NCBI RefSeq assembly: GCF_000702945.1
Contig: NZ_JNLE01000003.1
Span: 977,501 to 1,041,500 of the forward strand
Length of the DNA: 64,000 nucleotides
Source of the DNA: Clostridium sp. KNHs205
GTDB taxonomy: Bacteria; Bacillota; Clostridia; Lachnospirales; Lachnospiraceae
Direction of reading: 5' to 3'
The notes beneath the pieces are model-generated. The model was not told the origin of the DNA. It saw only the letters and a program-made list of their open reading frames with translations, and made no database searches. A program made the position numbers and the translations under genes. Positions within the stretch are counted from its first letter, which is position 1, and each line of letters begins with the position of its first letter. Shown here in pieces: positions 44,391 through 52,562 of the stretch.

Positions 44391-45442
44391 CGTGCTCCAA
44401 GCAATGCAATTTTTTGGCATAATTCTACGTAGGAAATTCCTGCTGCTTTTGCTTCCTGAGGAAGAAGGCTCATTGGTGTCATACCGGGCAGGGTGTTAGC
44501 TTCAAGGCAGATAAATTCATTGGTTTCGTCTAAAATAAAATCTATCCTGGAATAGGAGCCAAGGTGCAGGGCATTGTGTACTCTTAATGCAAGTAATTGT
44601 ACTTTTTCCCTTAACGGCTCGGATAAATCAGCGGGACAGCATTCGTTTGTAAGGCCCTGCTGATATTTATTTTTGTAATCATAGAAGCCTTCCTTCGGGA
44701 TGATTTCTATCACCGGCAGGGCAGTCTTCTCAAGAATTCCAACAGAGAACTCCCTGCCTTTAATCATTTTTTCAACCAGAACTTTACCGGTGCCAAAAGA
44801 TGCTATTTTCTCTGTTGCAAGACTTAAGGCAGATGTCAGTTCTTCTTCACAATATGCAAAGGAAACACCGATGCTGGAACCGTTACTAACCGGCTTTACG
44901 ACACAAGGAAAACCTATTGAGGTGGTTATTTTTTCGGGAGTTATCTCAGCAGCTTCTTCTGTTATCCATGGGGCGGTGGGGATACCCTCCTGCTTTAAAA
45001 GCTTTTTGCTTAAGTCTTTATCCATAGCCAGAAGACAGCCTGCATAACCGGTACCGGTATAGGGAATCTGGCAGCAGTCCAGTACGGCCTGGAGCTGCCC
45101 GTTTTCGCCCATAGAACCGTGTAGTGCGATAAAGACCACATCGGACAATTTGCACAGGGCAAGGATATTTTCACCGATCAGTTCTTTTCTACCATGGTTG
45201 CTTGCTATGAGTTCCTCCAGATCAGGTATTTTATCAGGAATATGGTATTCATGTCTTTTTCCGTCTTCTTTTTTTAAAAATAAGGAGTCTGGCTTAGTTT
45301 TGGAGGTTTCGATTCCCTTATACACATCAGCAAGTGCTACCTCGTAACCGGCATCCATTAGTGCATTGGCAATAAGACAGCCGGAGGATAAAGATACATC
45401 TCTTTCCGGACTGAGACCTCCGGATAAAACAACTATTTTCAT
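44387..45442 (-). CDS. ddl: D-alanine--D-alanine ligase
   Basis: 351 residues. ATP-grasp enzyme of peptidoglycan synthesis: GGLSPERDVSLSSG (8-21), LHGSMGENGQLQ near 110, VVKPVSNGSSIGVSF near 188 and RIDFILDETNEFICLEANTLPGMTP near 305. The omega-loop carries YDYKNKY, the mark of D-Ala-D-Ala ligases rather than D-Ala-D-Lac enzymes. It is monocistronic as seen and faces the ABC-2 operon. Start ATG at 45442 by conservation of MKIVVLSGG. Confidence 0.93.
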   Translation of the reverse strand: MKIVVLSGGLSPERDVSLSSGCLIANALMDAGYEVALADVYKGIETSKTKPDSLFLKKEDGKRHEYHIPDKIPDLEELIASNHGRKELIGENILALCKLSDVVFIALHGSMGENGQLQAVLDCCQIPYTGTGYAGCLLAMDKDLSKKLLKQEGIPTAPWITEEAAEITPEKITTSIGFPCVVKPVSNGSSIGVSFAYCEEELTSALSLATEKIASFGTGKVLVEKMIKGREFSVGILEKTALPVIEIIPKEGFYDYKNKYQQGLTNECCPADLSEPLREKVQLLALRVHNALHLGSYSRIDFILDETNEFICLEANTLPGMTPMSLLPQEAKAAGISYVELCQKIALLGAR

Positions 45443-45676
45443 AATACTTTAACATTATGAGTATACCTGCAGAAGTACGGCTGGCAGATTATATTCTGTA
45501 TGGCATACTCAGGCTCCTTTCCTATAATCGATGGGAAAGCGTCGTGTACTTCCCTGAAAATAACCTGGAATGTCAACACGGGAATTCCTGTCTAATGCTT
45601 ATTATATTCACGTGAAAATTTGCGGAATAGTAGTATAATGCGAAGAATTATCAGAATAGTGCTATAATAGCCTGTA

Positions 45677-47567
45677 ATCGGGTAGGAGGTAGATAATTAT
45701 TTTATCTACCGACCTCCCACACCACCGTACGTACGGTTCCGTATACGGCGGTTCTTTAGTTTTCATAAACTATCAGATAATAGTCAAGCATGGATGTATA
45801 TCCTAGCTTGGCTATTATTTTATTAGAAAATATCTGGTTCAGCACTTGCGCCATGCGCCAGTACCCTTTTCTACTACAGGCAAGTTCTTTGGCTCTCCAA
45901 TGCTCACATCCTATGGCTCTAAGCATTCTGTACTTTGTCTTGATTTTCTTCCACTGTTTCCAATAGACCGCTCGTATTCTGCGTCTAGCCCATTCATCTA
46001 TGCCTTTTAGAAGATTCTTCATATCTGCGAGTTTAAAGTACTCTATCCATCCTCTCACAAACTGTTGGTATTTATCTTCTCTCGCTGTGTTGCTCATGCC
46101 ATTGTTTCGGTCTGTCAGATTTCGTATTGCGTCTTTCATCTTTGTTACGGATTTCGGATGTACTCTAAATCTGCATTTACCTCTATATCTATAGAATGTA
46201 TATCCAAGATATTTAACTTTACTGATGTGCGCGACTTGCGTTTTCTTCCTATTCACTTTCAGAAATAGCCTTTTCTCAATGAATGGTATGATGTTTTCCA
46301 AGGTTCTTTCTGCACTCTTTTTGCTTTTACAGAAAATCATGCAATCATCTGCGTATCGGACAAACCTATGTCCTCTGCTTTCAAGTTCCTTGTCCAACTC
46401 ATTTAGCATGATATTACTTAGCAATGGACTTAATGGTCCACCTTGTGGCATGCCGACCTCTGTTTTCTTAAACACCCCTTTTGTTATCACTCCAGCATTG
46501 AGGTATTTATGTATCAAAGAGATAACTCTGCCATCTTTGATGGTTCTTCCCAATACCTCAATCAGCTTACTCTGGCATACGGTATCAAAGAACTTTTCCA
46601 AATCCATATCAACCACATATACGTAGCCTTCGTTTACATTCTTTTGGCATTGTTTCAGTGCATCATGTGCACCTTTTTTCGGCTGAAAACCAAAACTGTT
46701 TTCTGAGAACTGCTCCTCGTAGATAGGCGTTAGTTCTTGTATGATTGCTTGTTGGATAACTCGGTCAACCACGGTTGGAACTCCAAGCTTTCTGAACTCA
46801 CCTTTTGTTTCTTTTGGTATTTCTACCCTTCGAACTGGGTTTGGCTTAAATCTGCCTCCCTTTATCTCTTGAATTAAGGTGTCTTGGTTTTCCTTTAAGT
46901 AGGGCAGAAGTTCATCCACCTGCATTCCATCCGTTCCACCTGCTCCTTTATTTGATTTCACTCGCTTATATGCCTTGTTGAGGTTATCTTTTCGCAAAAT
47001 CAATTCCAAGAGATTATTCATCCAATAGTTTGTGATGATACCGCTCTTTTCAGTAATCTTCCCGTAGTCGAACACTTCTGCATCCTCTTTCTGTTCCGCA
47101 GATACCATTTGCAGATAGTCTTCCATATGAAGTTGTCTGTTCTTAAATCTACTATCAGTTACTTTCATTGCTTGTACCTCCTAAAGTTCAGTCCTTCCCA
47201 TATCATTTGCAACTGAAATGGTACTATGACCTCGGCTGACTTCTCGTCATTCGTTGTTACTACAAGTTTCATACTCTGTTTTCACTTGCTGACGAGATCT
47301 CCCTGGGTACCACACGTTTCTTTCTCTCCATCCATCTGCCACATTTACTACAGTTAATTCCGAGTAGTTATTGGACTTTAACTTGTATTGCAGTCTTATC
47401 CTTAACTGTAGCCTGATGTGATTTCTGTTCGTCAGACCAGAGATTTGCCTCCACCTTCCTTCAGATTCGCAGTCACCCACGACACCCTTGGTCTTGGCTG
47501 TGTCTTTCCCACTACTAGGGCAGACTAGGGACTTTCACCCATTAGAAACGTGCGCCGCCAGGCGCAC
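45677..47567 (-). mobile_element. Group II intron, class C type, with encoded reverse transcriptase
   Basis: About 1.89 kb on the minus strand. The 5' end reads GTGCGCC (47567 down) with GGTGAAAGTCCC shortly after, usual for group II domain I. Near the 3' end domain V (CCGCCGTATACG-GAAC-CGTACGTACGG) maps to about 45717-45757 and domain VI (GGTAGATAA/TTATCTACC) to about 45686-45712, ending in TACCCGAT near 45677. The 5' exon ends in the terminator hairpin of the yjfB-like gene. Both ends are placed by eye, within 1-2 nt. Confidence 0.88.
45756..47168 (-). CDS. ltrA: Group II intron reverse transcriptase/maturase
   Basis: 470 residues. RT blocks in order: RRVEIPKETKGEFRKLGVPTV, DMDLEKFFDTV, GMPQGGPLSPLLSNIMLNELD, the catalytic FVRYADDC, then KYLGYTFYRY, followed by the maturase domain X with WIEYFKLADM. 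The C-terminus ends in SMLDYYLIVYEN with no H-N-H endonuclease, as in class C proteins such as the Eubacterium rectale enzyme. It should splice the RNA and copy it into new sites. The frame is intact, so the intron may be active. ATG is preceded on its strand by AGGAGGTACAAGCA. Confidence 0.93.
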   Translation of the reverse strand: MKVTDSRFKNRQLHMEDYLQMVSAEQKEDAEVFDYGKITEKSGIITNYWMNNLLELILRKDNLNKAYKRVKSNKGAGGTDGMQVDELLPYLKENQDTLIQEIKGGRFKPNPVRRVEIPKETKGEFRKLGVPTVVDRVIQQAIIQELTPIYEEQFSENSFGFQPKKGAHDALKQCQKNVNEGYVYVVDMDLEKFFDTVCQSKLIEVLGRTIKDGRVISLIHKYLNAGVITKGVFKKTEVGMPQGGPLSPLLSNIMLNELDKELESRGHRFVRYADDCMIFCKSKKSAERTLENIIPFIEKRLFLKVNRKKTQVAHISKVKYLGYTFYRYRGKCRFRVHPKSVTKMKDAIRNLTDRNNGMSNTAREDKYQQFVRGWIEYFKLADMKNLLKGIDEWARRRIRAVYWKQWKKIKTKYRMLRAIGCEHWRAKELACSRKGYWRMAQVLNQIFSNKIIAKLGYTSMLDYYLIVYEN

Positions 47568-47570
47568 AAT

Positions 47571-47611
47571 AAAAAACCTCTGCAGAACCCGTGGGGCTGC
47601 AGAGGTTTTTC
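47571..47611 (-). terminator. Terminator of the yjfB-like gene, group II intron target
   Basis: On the minus strand: 14-bp stem AAAAACCTCTGCAG/CTGCAGAGGTTTTT, then TATT and immediately the intron 5' end. The stem is perfect and intact. Confidence 0.88.
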
Positions 47612-47635
47612 TTGGATGGAAATCATTATTCCATG

Positions 47636-47812
47636 CTATAACTTAATGTCAATATTACCGCCGATATTGGGATTTACGGAAGTTTCCATCATTTTGACGA
47701 TTCCATCTCCTGCCGTTTCAACCGTATCCAAAGAAAGATTCATAACGGCAAAACTATATGCGGTTGCGGTATTTTGCATTGCTAAGGAATATGATAATTG
47801 AGCTATATCCAT
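47636..47812 (-). CDS. YjfB-family small protein
   Basis: 58 residues: MDIAQLSYSLAMQNTATAYSFAVMNLSLDTVETAGDGIVKMMETSVNPNIGGNIDIKL. The start MDIAQLS, the central VMNLSLDTVE and the end P-x-(I/L)-GGNIDI-(K/R) are the pattern of the YjfB family (putative motility-associated, Pfam YjfB). Function is not established. The frame is open further upstream, to 47941, but AAAGGATAAG lies before the ATG at 47812 and the shorter form has the family length. No flagellar gene is in this window. Confidence 0.8.
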   Translation of the reverse strand: MDIAQLSYSLAMQNTATAYSFAVMNLSLDTVETAGDGIVKMMETSVNPNIGGNIDIKL

Positions 47813-47981
47813 GTTTTCACTTATCCTTTCTGAATGAAATTCAGCAGAACTATTATGAATATCGGTTTTCTTATTATAAAACTTTAGCAGAATTTTAGTT
47901 TTCCAGTTATTCTGCCAGGTATAAGAGATGTCACCAGTCATACCTTAGAGCTGTTTAAAAGATTCTTGTATTGCTCTGAGG

Positions 47982-48010
47982 CTGCCTGATAATATTCTGT
48001 AGAACCTTAA
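47982..48010. repeat. 29-bp direct repeat, copy 1
   Basis: Begins CTGCCTGATAATATTCTGTA; copy 2 at 48046-48074 differs at one base (T to C). They sit just outside and inside the fold-back at 48025-48179. Confidence 0.8.
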
Positions 48011-48024
48011 ATTACGGTGACATA

Positions 48025-48179
48025 AAGCTTAAGTACCAGTATGCACTGCCTGATAATACTCTGTAGAACCTTAATCCGGAAGGTATGATGTTCTGATACT
48101 ATACCGTAAAGTACGGTATATCAGGACGGCAAAATATCAGTGCCTAAATTTATGCAAGGTAATACTGGTACTTAAGCTT
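48025..48179 (+). repeat. 155-bp fold-back element with T-run
   Basis: Outer arms AAGCTTAAGTACCAGTAT/ATACTGGTACTTAAGCTT (18 bp, perfect); an inner GCACTG/CAGTGC pair and a central CTGATA...ATACCGTA/TACGGTAT hairpin; then GTTTTTC. Either a long terminator-like structure or a small mobile repeat. No ORF. It fills the 47813-48287 gap, together with the direct repeats. Confidence 0.75.
48046..48074. repeat. 29-bp direct repeat, copy 2
   Basis: Second copy of the repeat at 47982-48010, lying inside the fold-back. Confidence 0.8.
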
Positions 48180-48287
48180 GTTTTTCTGTATAATTAATTT
48201 AAATAGCAAGTAACTGTAAAATGATATAAAATCTGAGAATGCTTTTGAAGAAAGGAAGCTTACACAGAAAGAGACAGGAGGTTTTTT

Positions 48288-48830
48288 ATGGTATATTTAT
48301 TTTTAGCGGATGGATTTGAAGAAATCGAAGGCTTAACAGTGGTAGATATGCTGCGACGTGCAGAGATTGAAATAACTACGGTTTCAATTACCGGAAAAGA
48401 GATAGTTAATGGCGCACATAATATTGAGGTGAAGGCTGACGGGCTGTTTGAGGAATTCGATTATAAAAATGCAGTTATGCTGGTGCTGCCGGGAGGAATG
48501 CCGGGAACCAGGAATCTGGCAGCTCATGAAGGCCTTGTGAACCTGTTAAAGGAATTCAGAGAGGAAGACAAGGCACTGGCTGCTATTTGTGCTGCACCCA
48601 GCATTCTGGGAGAGCAGGGACTCTTAAAAGGGAAATCCGTAACCTGTTTTCCGGGCTTTGAAGACAAGCTCCTGGGAGCCAACCCTACAGGTCACAGGGC
48701 AGTGACAGACGGAAATATTATTACCGGTAAAGGAATGGGCACTGCAATTGACTTTTCACTGGAAATAATAAAGTTTTTAAAGGATAAGGAAACTGCTGAG
48801 AAAATCGGTAAGACTATTCAGTATCTCTAA
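48288..48830 (+). CDS. DJ-1/PfpI family protein
   Basis: 180 residues, DJ-1 superfamily: FLADGFEEIEGLTVVDMLRRA at the start with the conserved Glu, VLPGGMPGTRNL near 67, and the nucleophile elbow AAICAAPSILG with Cys near 106. Members act as redox-sensitive chaperones, glyoxalase-like or deglycase-like enzymes; which one cannot be told. ACAGGAGG precedes the ATG. Its 3' end overlaps the convergent symporter gene by 17 nt. Confidence 0.9.
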   Translation: MVYLFLADGFEEIEGLTVVDMLRRAEIEITTVSITGKEIVNGAHNIEVKADGLFEEFDYKNAVMLVLPGGMPGTRNLAAHEGLVNLLKEFREEDKALAAICAAPSILGEQGLLKGKSVTCFPGFEDKLLGANPTGHRAVTDGNIITGKGMGTAIDFSLEIIKFLKDKETAEKIGKTIQYL

Positions 48831-50136
48831 TCTCTTTTCTCAGGATCCATAAGGTCAGTACGTTAGGAAGTATCATAAGCGCATTGATCAGGTCAGATAA
48901 CTGCCATACGAATTCCAGGGAAAGAACGGCACCAATAAAAATCATTACAATGTAACATAATTTATAGGTGCCGATTCCTTCTTTCCCAAAAAGATATACC
49001 ACGGCCTTTTCCCCGAAGTAAGACCAGCCGATCAGTGTTGCAAGGGCAAAAGCAATGATTGAAAAACCCAGTATGTATTCGCCGTAAGGCAGCTGCATAA
49101 AAGCAGCGGTGGTAAGGTCAGAAGCCGGCAAGCCTTCAATGGATGCCGGATTTTTTAATATGTTTGCCACTATTACAATTCCGGTGACTCCACACATAAC
49201 TACCGTATCCCAGAATGTCGCACTCATTGATACCAGAGCCTGGTTATGGGGATTATCAGTTTTGGCACTGGAAGCTGCAATAGCAGCTGTTCCGATACCG
49301 GCTTCGTTTGAAAACAAACCTCTGGCAATACCGTATCTGGCAGCTGTTTTAATCGTACTTCCGATGAAGCCTCCGGCTACAGCACTGGGAAGAAAAGCCG
49401 AGCGAAATATAAGGGTAATGGCAGGCAGCACGTAATCACGGTTTAAAAAAACTAAAGCCAGGCAGGCCAGAATATAGAAGGCACCCATGGCCGGAACCAG
49501 TTTTTTGCACAGGTTACCAATGGATTCGATTCCTCCAAGAATTACGAGGCCTGTAATAACAGCAACCACGATACCTACAATGTAAGGTGAGAAGTGCCAA
49601 AGAGAGCTGGTGACATTAGTTATGGAGTTTGCCTGAGTAGAACAGCCGACTCCATAAGAGGCAGCAAGGGTCAGAAAGGCATATAACACAGCCATTCCTT
49701 TTGACTTAAGCCCGTGTTCCAGGACATACATAGGACCACCGGAATAGGTGCCATCCTTTGCAAGCTTACGATAACGAATGCCCAGATAACACTCTGCATA
49801 AGTTGTAGCCATTCCAAGTACTCCTGTTAACCAAATCCAGAGAATTGCGCCAGGACCGCCAAAAGCAACAGCAGTTGAGACACCGACGATATTACCTATG
49901 CCAAGGGTTGCTGCCAGTGTGGTAGTAAGAGCAGCAAAGCTGCTGGTTTGCCCCTTTTCATCATCTGATGATTTGGTTGAAAGGCGGATACCTTTAAAGA
50001 CTTTTTTTTGAACGAATTTAAGGCGAAAAGTCAGAAACAGATGGGTGGCTAATAAAAGGAACAGCATAGGTCCGCTCCATAGCAGATGATTTGCACTTGA
50101 GATAAAAGACAAAAGGTTTTCCATATGAATTTTCAC
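48814..50136 (-). CDS. Alanine/cation symporter (AGCS family)
   Basis: 440 residues, about ten membrane spans. AGCS signatures: ATTLAATLGIGNIVGVSTAVAFGGPGAILWIW near 70-100, GTYSGGPMYVLEHGL near 135, SNEAGIGTAAIAAS near 275. Sodium- or proton-coupled uptake of alanine or glycine. The ATG (50136) is preceded on its strand by AGTGAAAATTCAT, a poor ribosome site. Facing the DJ-1 gene, it overlaps that gene's last 17 nt. Confidence 0.92.
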   Translation of the reverse strand: MKIHMENLLSFISSANHLLWSGPMLFLLLATHLFLTFRLKFVQKKVFKGIRLSTKSSDDEKGQTSSFAALTTTLAATLGIGNIVGVSTAVAFGGPGAILWIWLTGVLGMATTYAECYLGIRYRKLAKDGTYSGGPMYVLEHGLKSKGMAVLYAFLTLAASYGVGCSTQANSITNVTSSLWHFSPYIVGIVVAVITGLVILGGIESIGNLCKKLVPAMGAFYILACLALVFLNRDYVLPAITLIFRSAFLPSAVAGGFIGSTIKTAARYGIARGLFSNEAGIGTAAIAASSAKTDNPHNQALVSMSATFWDTVVMCGVTGIVIVANILKNPASIEGLPASDLTTAAFMQLPYGEYILGFSIIAFALATLIGWSYFGEKAVVYLFGKEGIGTYKLCYIVMIFIGAVLSLEFVWQLSDLINALMILPNVLTLWILRKEIRDTE

Positions 50137-50370
50137 TATACCGTTAAATTGGATTTCTATAGTATATGCTTCTGTTAGGACAGATAGTCCGATAATTGTC
50201 CATAAGGTGATTTTGAATAATCAATAATTTATTTTCCACAACTTACCATAATAATTTTTGAAATATTGATAACAATATTACTACGATGACTGATTCATAC
50301 AGAGCGGTCATCGAGAAAAAAGGGTAATCCCTTATAAAGAACTATCTAATAATTTCGGAGGTGAAATTTT

Positions 50371-50601
50371 ATGGCAAGTAATAACAGCGGATCAAACAGA
50401 TCAGAAGTTCCTCAGGCTAGAGAAGCACTTGACAGATTTAAAATGGAGGTTGCTTCTGAAATCGGAGTACCTTTAAAACAAGGTTACAACGGAGATTTAA
50501 CCAGCGCTCAGAACGGTTCTGTAGGTGGAGAAATGGTTAGACGTATGATCAAAAGACAGGAAGAATCCATGTCCGGTCAGGGCTCATCTGGTTCTTTTTA
50601 A
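50371..50601 (+). CDS. Alpha/beta-type small acid-soluble spore protein
   Basis: 76 residues. Contains both conserved stretches of the family: the MEVASEIGVPL motif (germination-protease site at E-x-A-S-E) and GYNGDLTSAQNGSVGGEMVRRMIK. It coats and protects spore DNA, then is degraded at germination. GGAGGTG precedes the ATG by 7 nt. A CATAATA box at 50247 could be a forespore -10, but no matching -35 is found at 18 nt. It is monocistronic, ended by the stem at 50673. Confidence 0.95.
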   Translation: MASNNSGSNRSEVPQAREALDRFKMEVASEIGVPLKQGYNGDLTSAQNGSVGGEMVRRMIKRQEESMSGQGSSGSF

Positions 50602-50672
50602 TTTCTGAATAAGCTAACCGTCGGCTTAAACTATAAGACAGATGCCTTATAGCTGTCATAGGCCAGACGAAT

Positions 50673-50748
50673 AAAACATCATCTAATATATATGACCATT
50701 GGCTTAAAAGAGCTGTTACAGTCATACATATAAGATGATGTTTTTTTA
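50673..50748 (+). terminator. Terminator of the SASP gene
   Basis: AAACATCATCT/AGATGATGTTT outer stem and TATATATGAC/GTCATACATATA inner stem, then TTTTTTT. Long loop, strong T-run. Confidence 0.8.
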
Positions 50749-51071
50749 TCAAAAAATATACTTCCCCTTATTAGCGCAGGCAATAAATATAAAATGCACA
50801 CAGGGACAAAAAAAGGCTCATATTATATAGTAGCCTCAATTACTTGCGCATGCCAATTGGTTATGATACAATCGTTTTTGGACTGCAGAAACCTTGCAGG
50901 ATATACTATTGATTATTAGAACATTACATATATAGGTTGAACAGGTTCATATAATATGTTCCGGTACAAATTTTAATTGCATTTAAACACAACTTATATG
51001 GGATTATTAGAATAGAAAATGAAAGGGTAGCAGGCAGGTATCAAACCTGACCGAAGCTATAGGGTAAAAAC
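50749..51071 (+). promoter_or_regulatory. Control region of glmM
   Basis: A 323-nt gap without a gene. A possible promoter is TTGCGC (50844-50849), 17-nt spacer, TACAAT (50867-50872). A short CAGGT/ACCTG hairpin lies at 51035-51049, before the AGGG ribosome site. Nothing else recognised. Confidence 0.35.
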
Positions 51072-52421
51072 ATGGGAAAATATTTCGGTACCGATGGTTT
51101 CAGAGGGGAAGCAAATATTGATTTAACGGTAGAGCATGCCTATAAGGTAGGCAGATTTTTGGGTTATTATTACGGCAAAGAACACAAAGCCAGAATTGTA
51201 ATCGGAAAAGACACCAGACGCTCCAGTTATATGCTTGAGTATTCACTGGTTGCAGGACTGACTGCCAGCGGTGCAGATGCATATCTTTTGCATGTAACCA
51301 CTACACCCAGCGTATCTTATGTTGTCCGCAGTGAAGATTTTGACTGCGGTATTATGATATCTGCAAGTCATAATCCTTATTATGATAATGGCATCAAGAT
51401 AATAAACGGGTTGGGTTACAAGCTGGAAAGTGAAGTGGAAGAACTTATCGAGAATTACATAGACGGAAAAGGGGAGGAAATACCCTATGCAACCAAAGAT
51501 AACATCGGCAGAACTACGGACTATGTAAATGGAAGAAACCGATACATCGGTTATCTGATTTCCCTGGTGGCTAATTCCTTTAAAAATATGAAGGTGGGCC
51601 TCGATTGTGCCAATGGTTCTGCTTATTCCATAGCCAAAGGAGTATTTGATGCGCTGGGTGCTAAAACTTATGTAATAAGTAATGAACCAAACGGTCTTAA
51701 TATCAATAAAGACTGTGGTTCCACACATATGGAGCAGCTGCGCAGATATGTGCTGGAGAATAACCTGGATGTGGGTTTTGCCTACGATGGTGATGCTGAT
51801 CGATGTTTAGCAATAGACGATAAAGGCAATATTATTGACGGAGACCTTATTCTATATGTATGTGCCGTTGATATGAAGAAAAACAATGAGCTGAACAATA
51901 ATACCGTAGTAACTACCATTATGAGTAATCTGGGACTATATAAAGCACTTGAGGAAAAAGGAATCGCTTATGAGAAAACAACTGTAGGTGACAAATATGT
52001 GTTTGAGAATATGATGGAAAACGGTCACTCTATTGGAGGTGAACAGTCCGGGCATATTATTTTCAGCAAACATGCCACAACAGGTGATGGAATCCTTACG
52101 TCTTTAAAGATTATGGAAGTAATCATACAAAACAAAACCAAACTGTCCGACCTTATCAAAGATGTTCAGATATATCCTCAGATATTGGAGAATGTTCGTG
52201 TCAATAATAAAAAGACCGCCAGAGAAGACATTGAAATCGTAAATGCAGTGGCAAAAGTAACAGAAGAGCTGGGGGATAACGGCAGAATTCTGGTCAGGGA
52301 GAGCGGTACGGAACCGGTGCTTCGTGTAATGGTAGAAGCTCCTACAACGAAAGACTGTGAAAAATATGTTAATATGGTTGTAGACAAATTAAAAAGCCAG
52401 GGCCATGTAATAGAAAAGTAG
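51072..52421 (+). CDS. glmM: Phosphoglucosamine mutase
   Basis: 449 residues, the GlmM length. GTDGFRGEANIDLT (6-19), catalytic serine in ISASHNPYYDNGIKI near 97, metal loop DGDADRC near 238 and phosphate loop RESGTEPVLRVMVE near 414. It turns glucosamine-6-phosphate into glucosamine-1-phosphate for UDP-GlcNAc and peptidoglycan. The YFGTDGFRG start is GlmM-like rather than phosphoglucomutase-like. It stands alone before the trigger factor gene, with a separate promoter likely downstream. Confidence 0.92.
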   Translation: MGKYFGTDGFRGEANIDLTVEHAYKVGRFLGYYYGKEHKARIVIGKDTRRSSYMLEYSLVAGLTASGADAYLLHVTTTPSVSYVVRSEDFDCGIMISASHNPYYDNGIKIINGLGYKLESEVEELIENYIDGKGEEIPYATKDNIGRTTDYVNGRNRYIGYLISLVANSFKNMKVGLDCANGSAYSIAKGVFDALGAKTYVISNEPNGLNINKDCGSTHMEQLRRYVLENNLDVGFAYDGDADRCLAIDDKGNIIDGDLILYVCAVDMKKNNELNNNTVVTTIMSNLGLYKALEEKGIAYEKTTVGDKYVFENMMENGHSIGGEQSGHIIFSKHATTGDGILTSLKIMEVIIQNKTKLSDLIKDVQIYPQILENVRVNNKKTAREDIEIVNAVAKVTEELGDNGRILVRESGTEPVLRVMVEAPTTKDCEKYVNMVVDKLKSQGHVIEK

Positions 52422-52463
52422 ATGCTGCTTCATGAAAAAAATATGGTATTTACAGATTACCTA

Positions 52464-52472
52464 TGATATAAT
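52464..52472 (+). promoter_or_regulatory. Extended -10 promoter before tig
   Basis: TGATATAAT (TG-n-TATAAT) at 52464-52472, about 90 nt before the tig start; no clear -35. Likely promoter of the tig-clpP-clpX unit. Confidence 0.5.
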
Positions 52473-52562
52473 ATACTAATGTCAAATCGTCAAAATGGGA
52501 AGTTATACAATTTACGTGAGAAGCGTAATATAGTTTCACATATTTTAAGGAGGAAATTTTAA

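Noticed and set aside
47247..47480. 77-residue frame on the minus strand in the 5' part of the intron
   Set aside because: It overlaps the structured ribozyme domains upstream of the reverse transcriptase and has no known product.
50222..50253. Sigma-G promoter before the SASP gene
   Set aside because: CATAATA is present, but the only -35-like box (CAATA) is spaced 20 nt and lacks the leading G; too weak to list as a feature.
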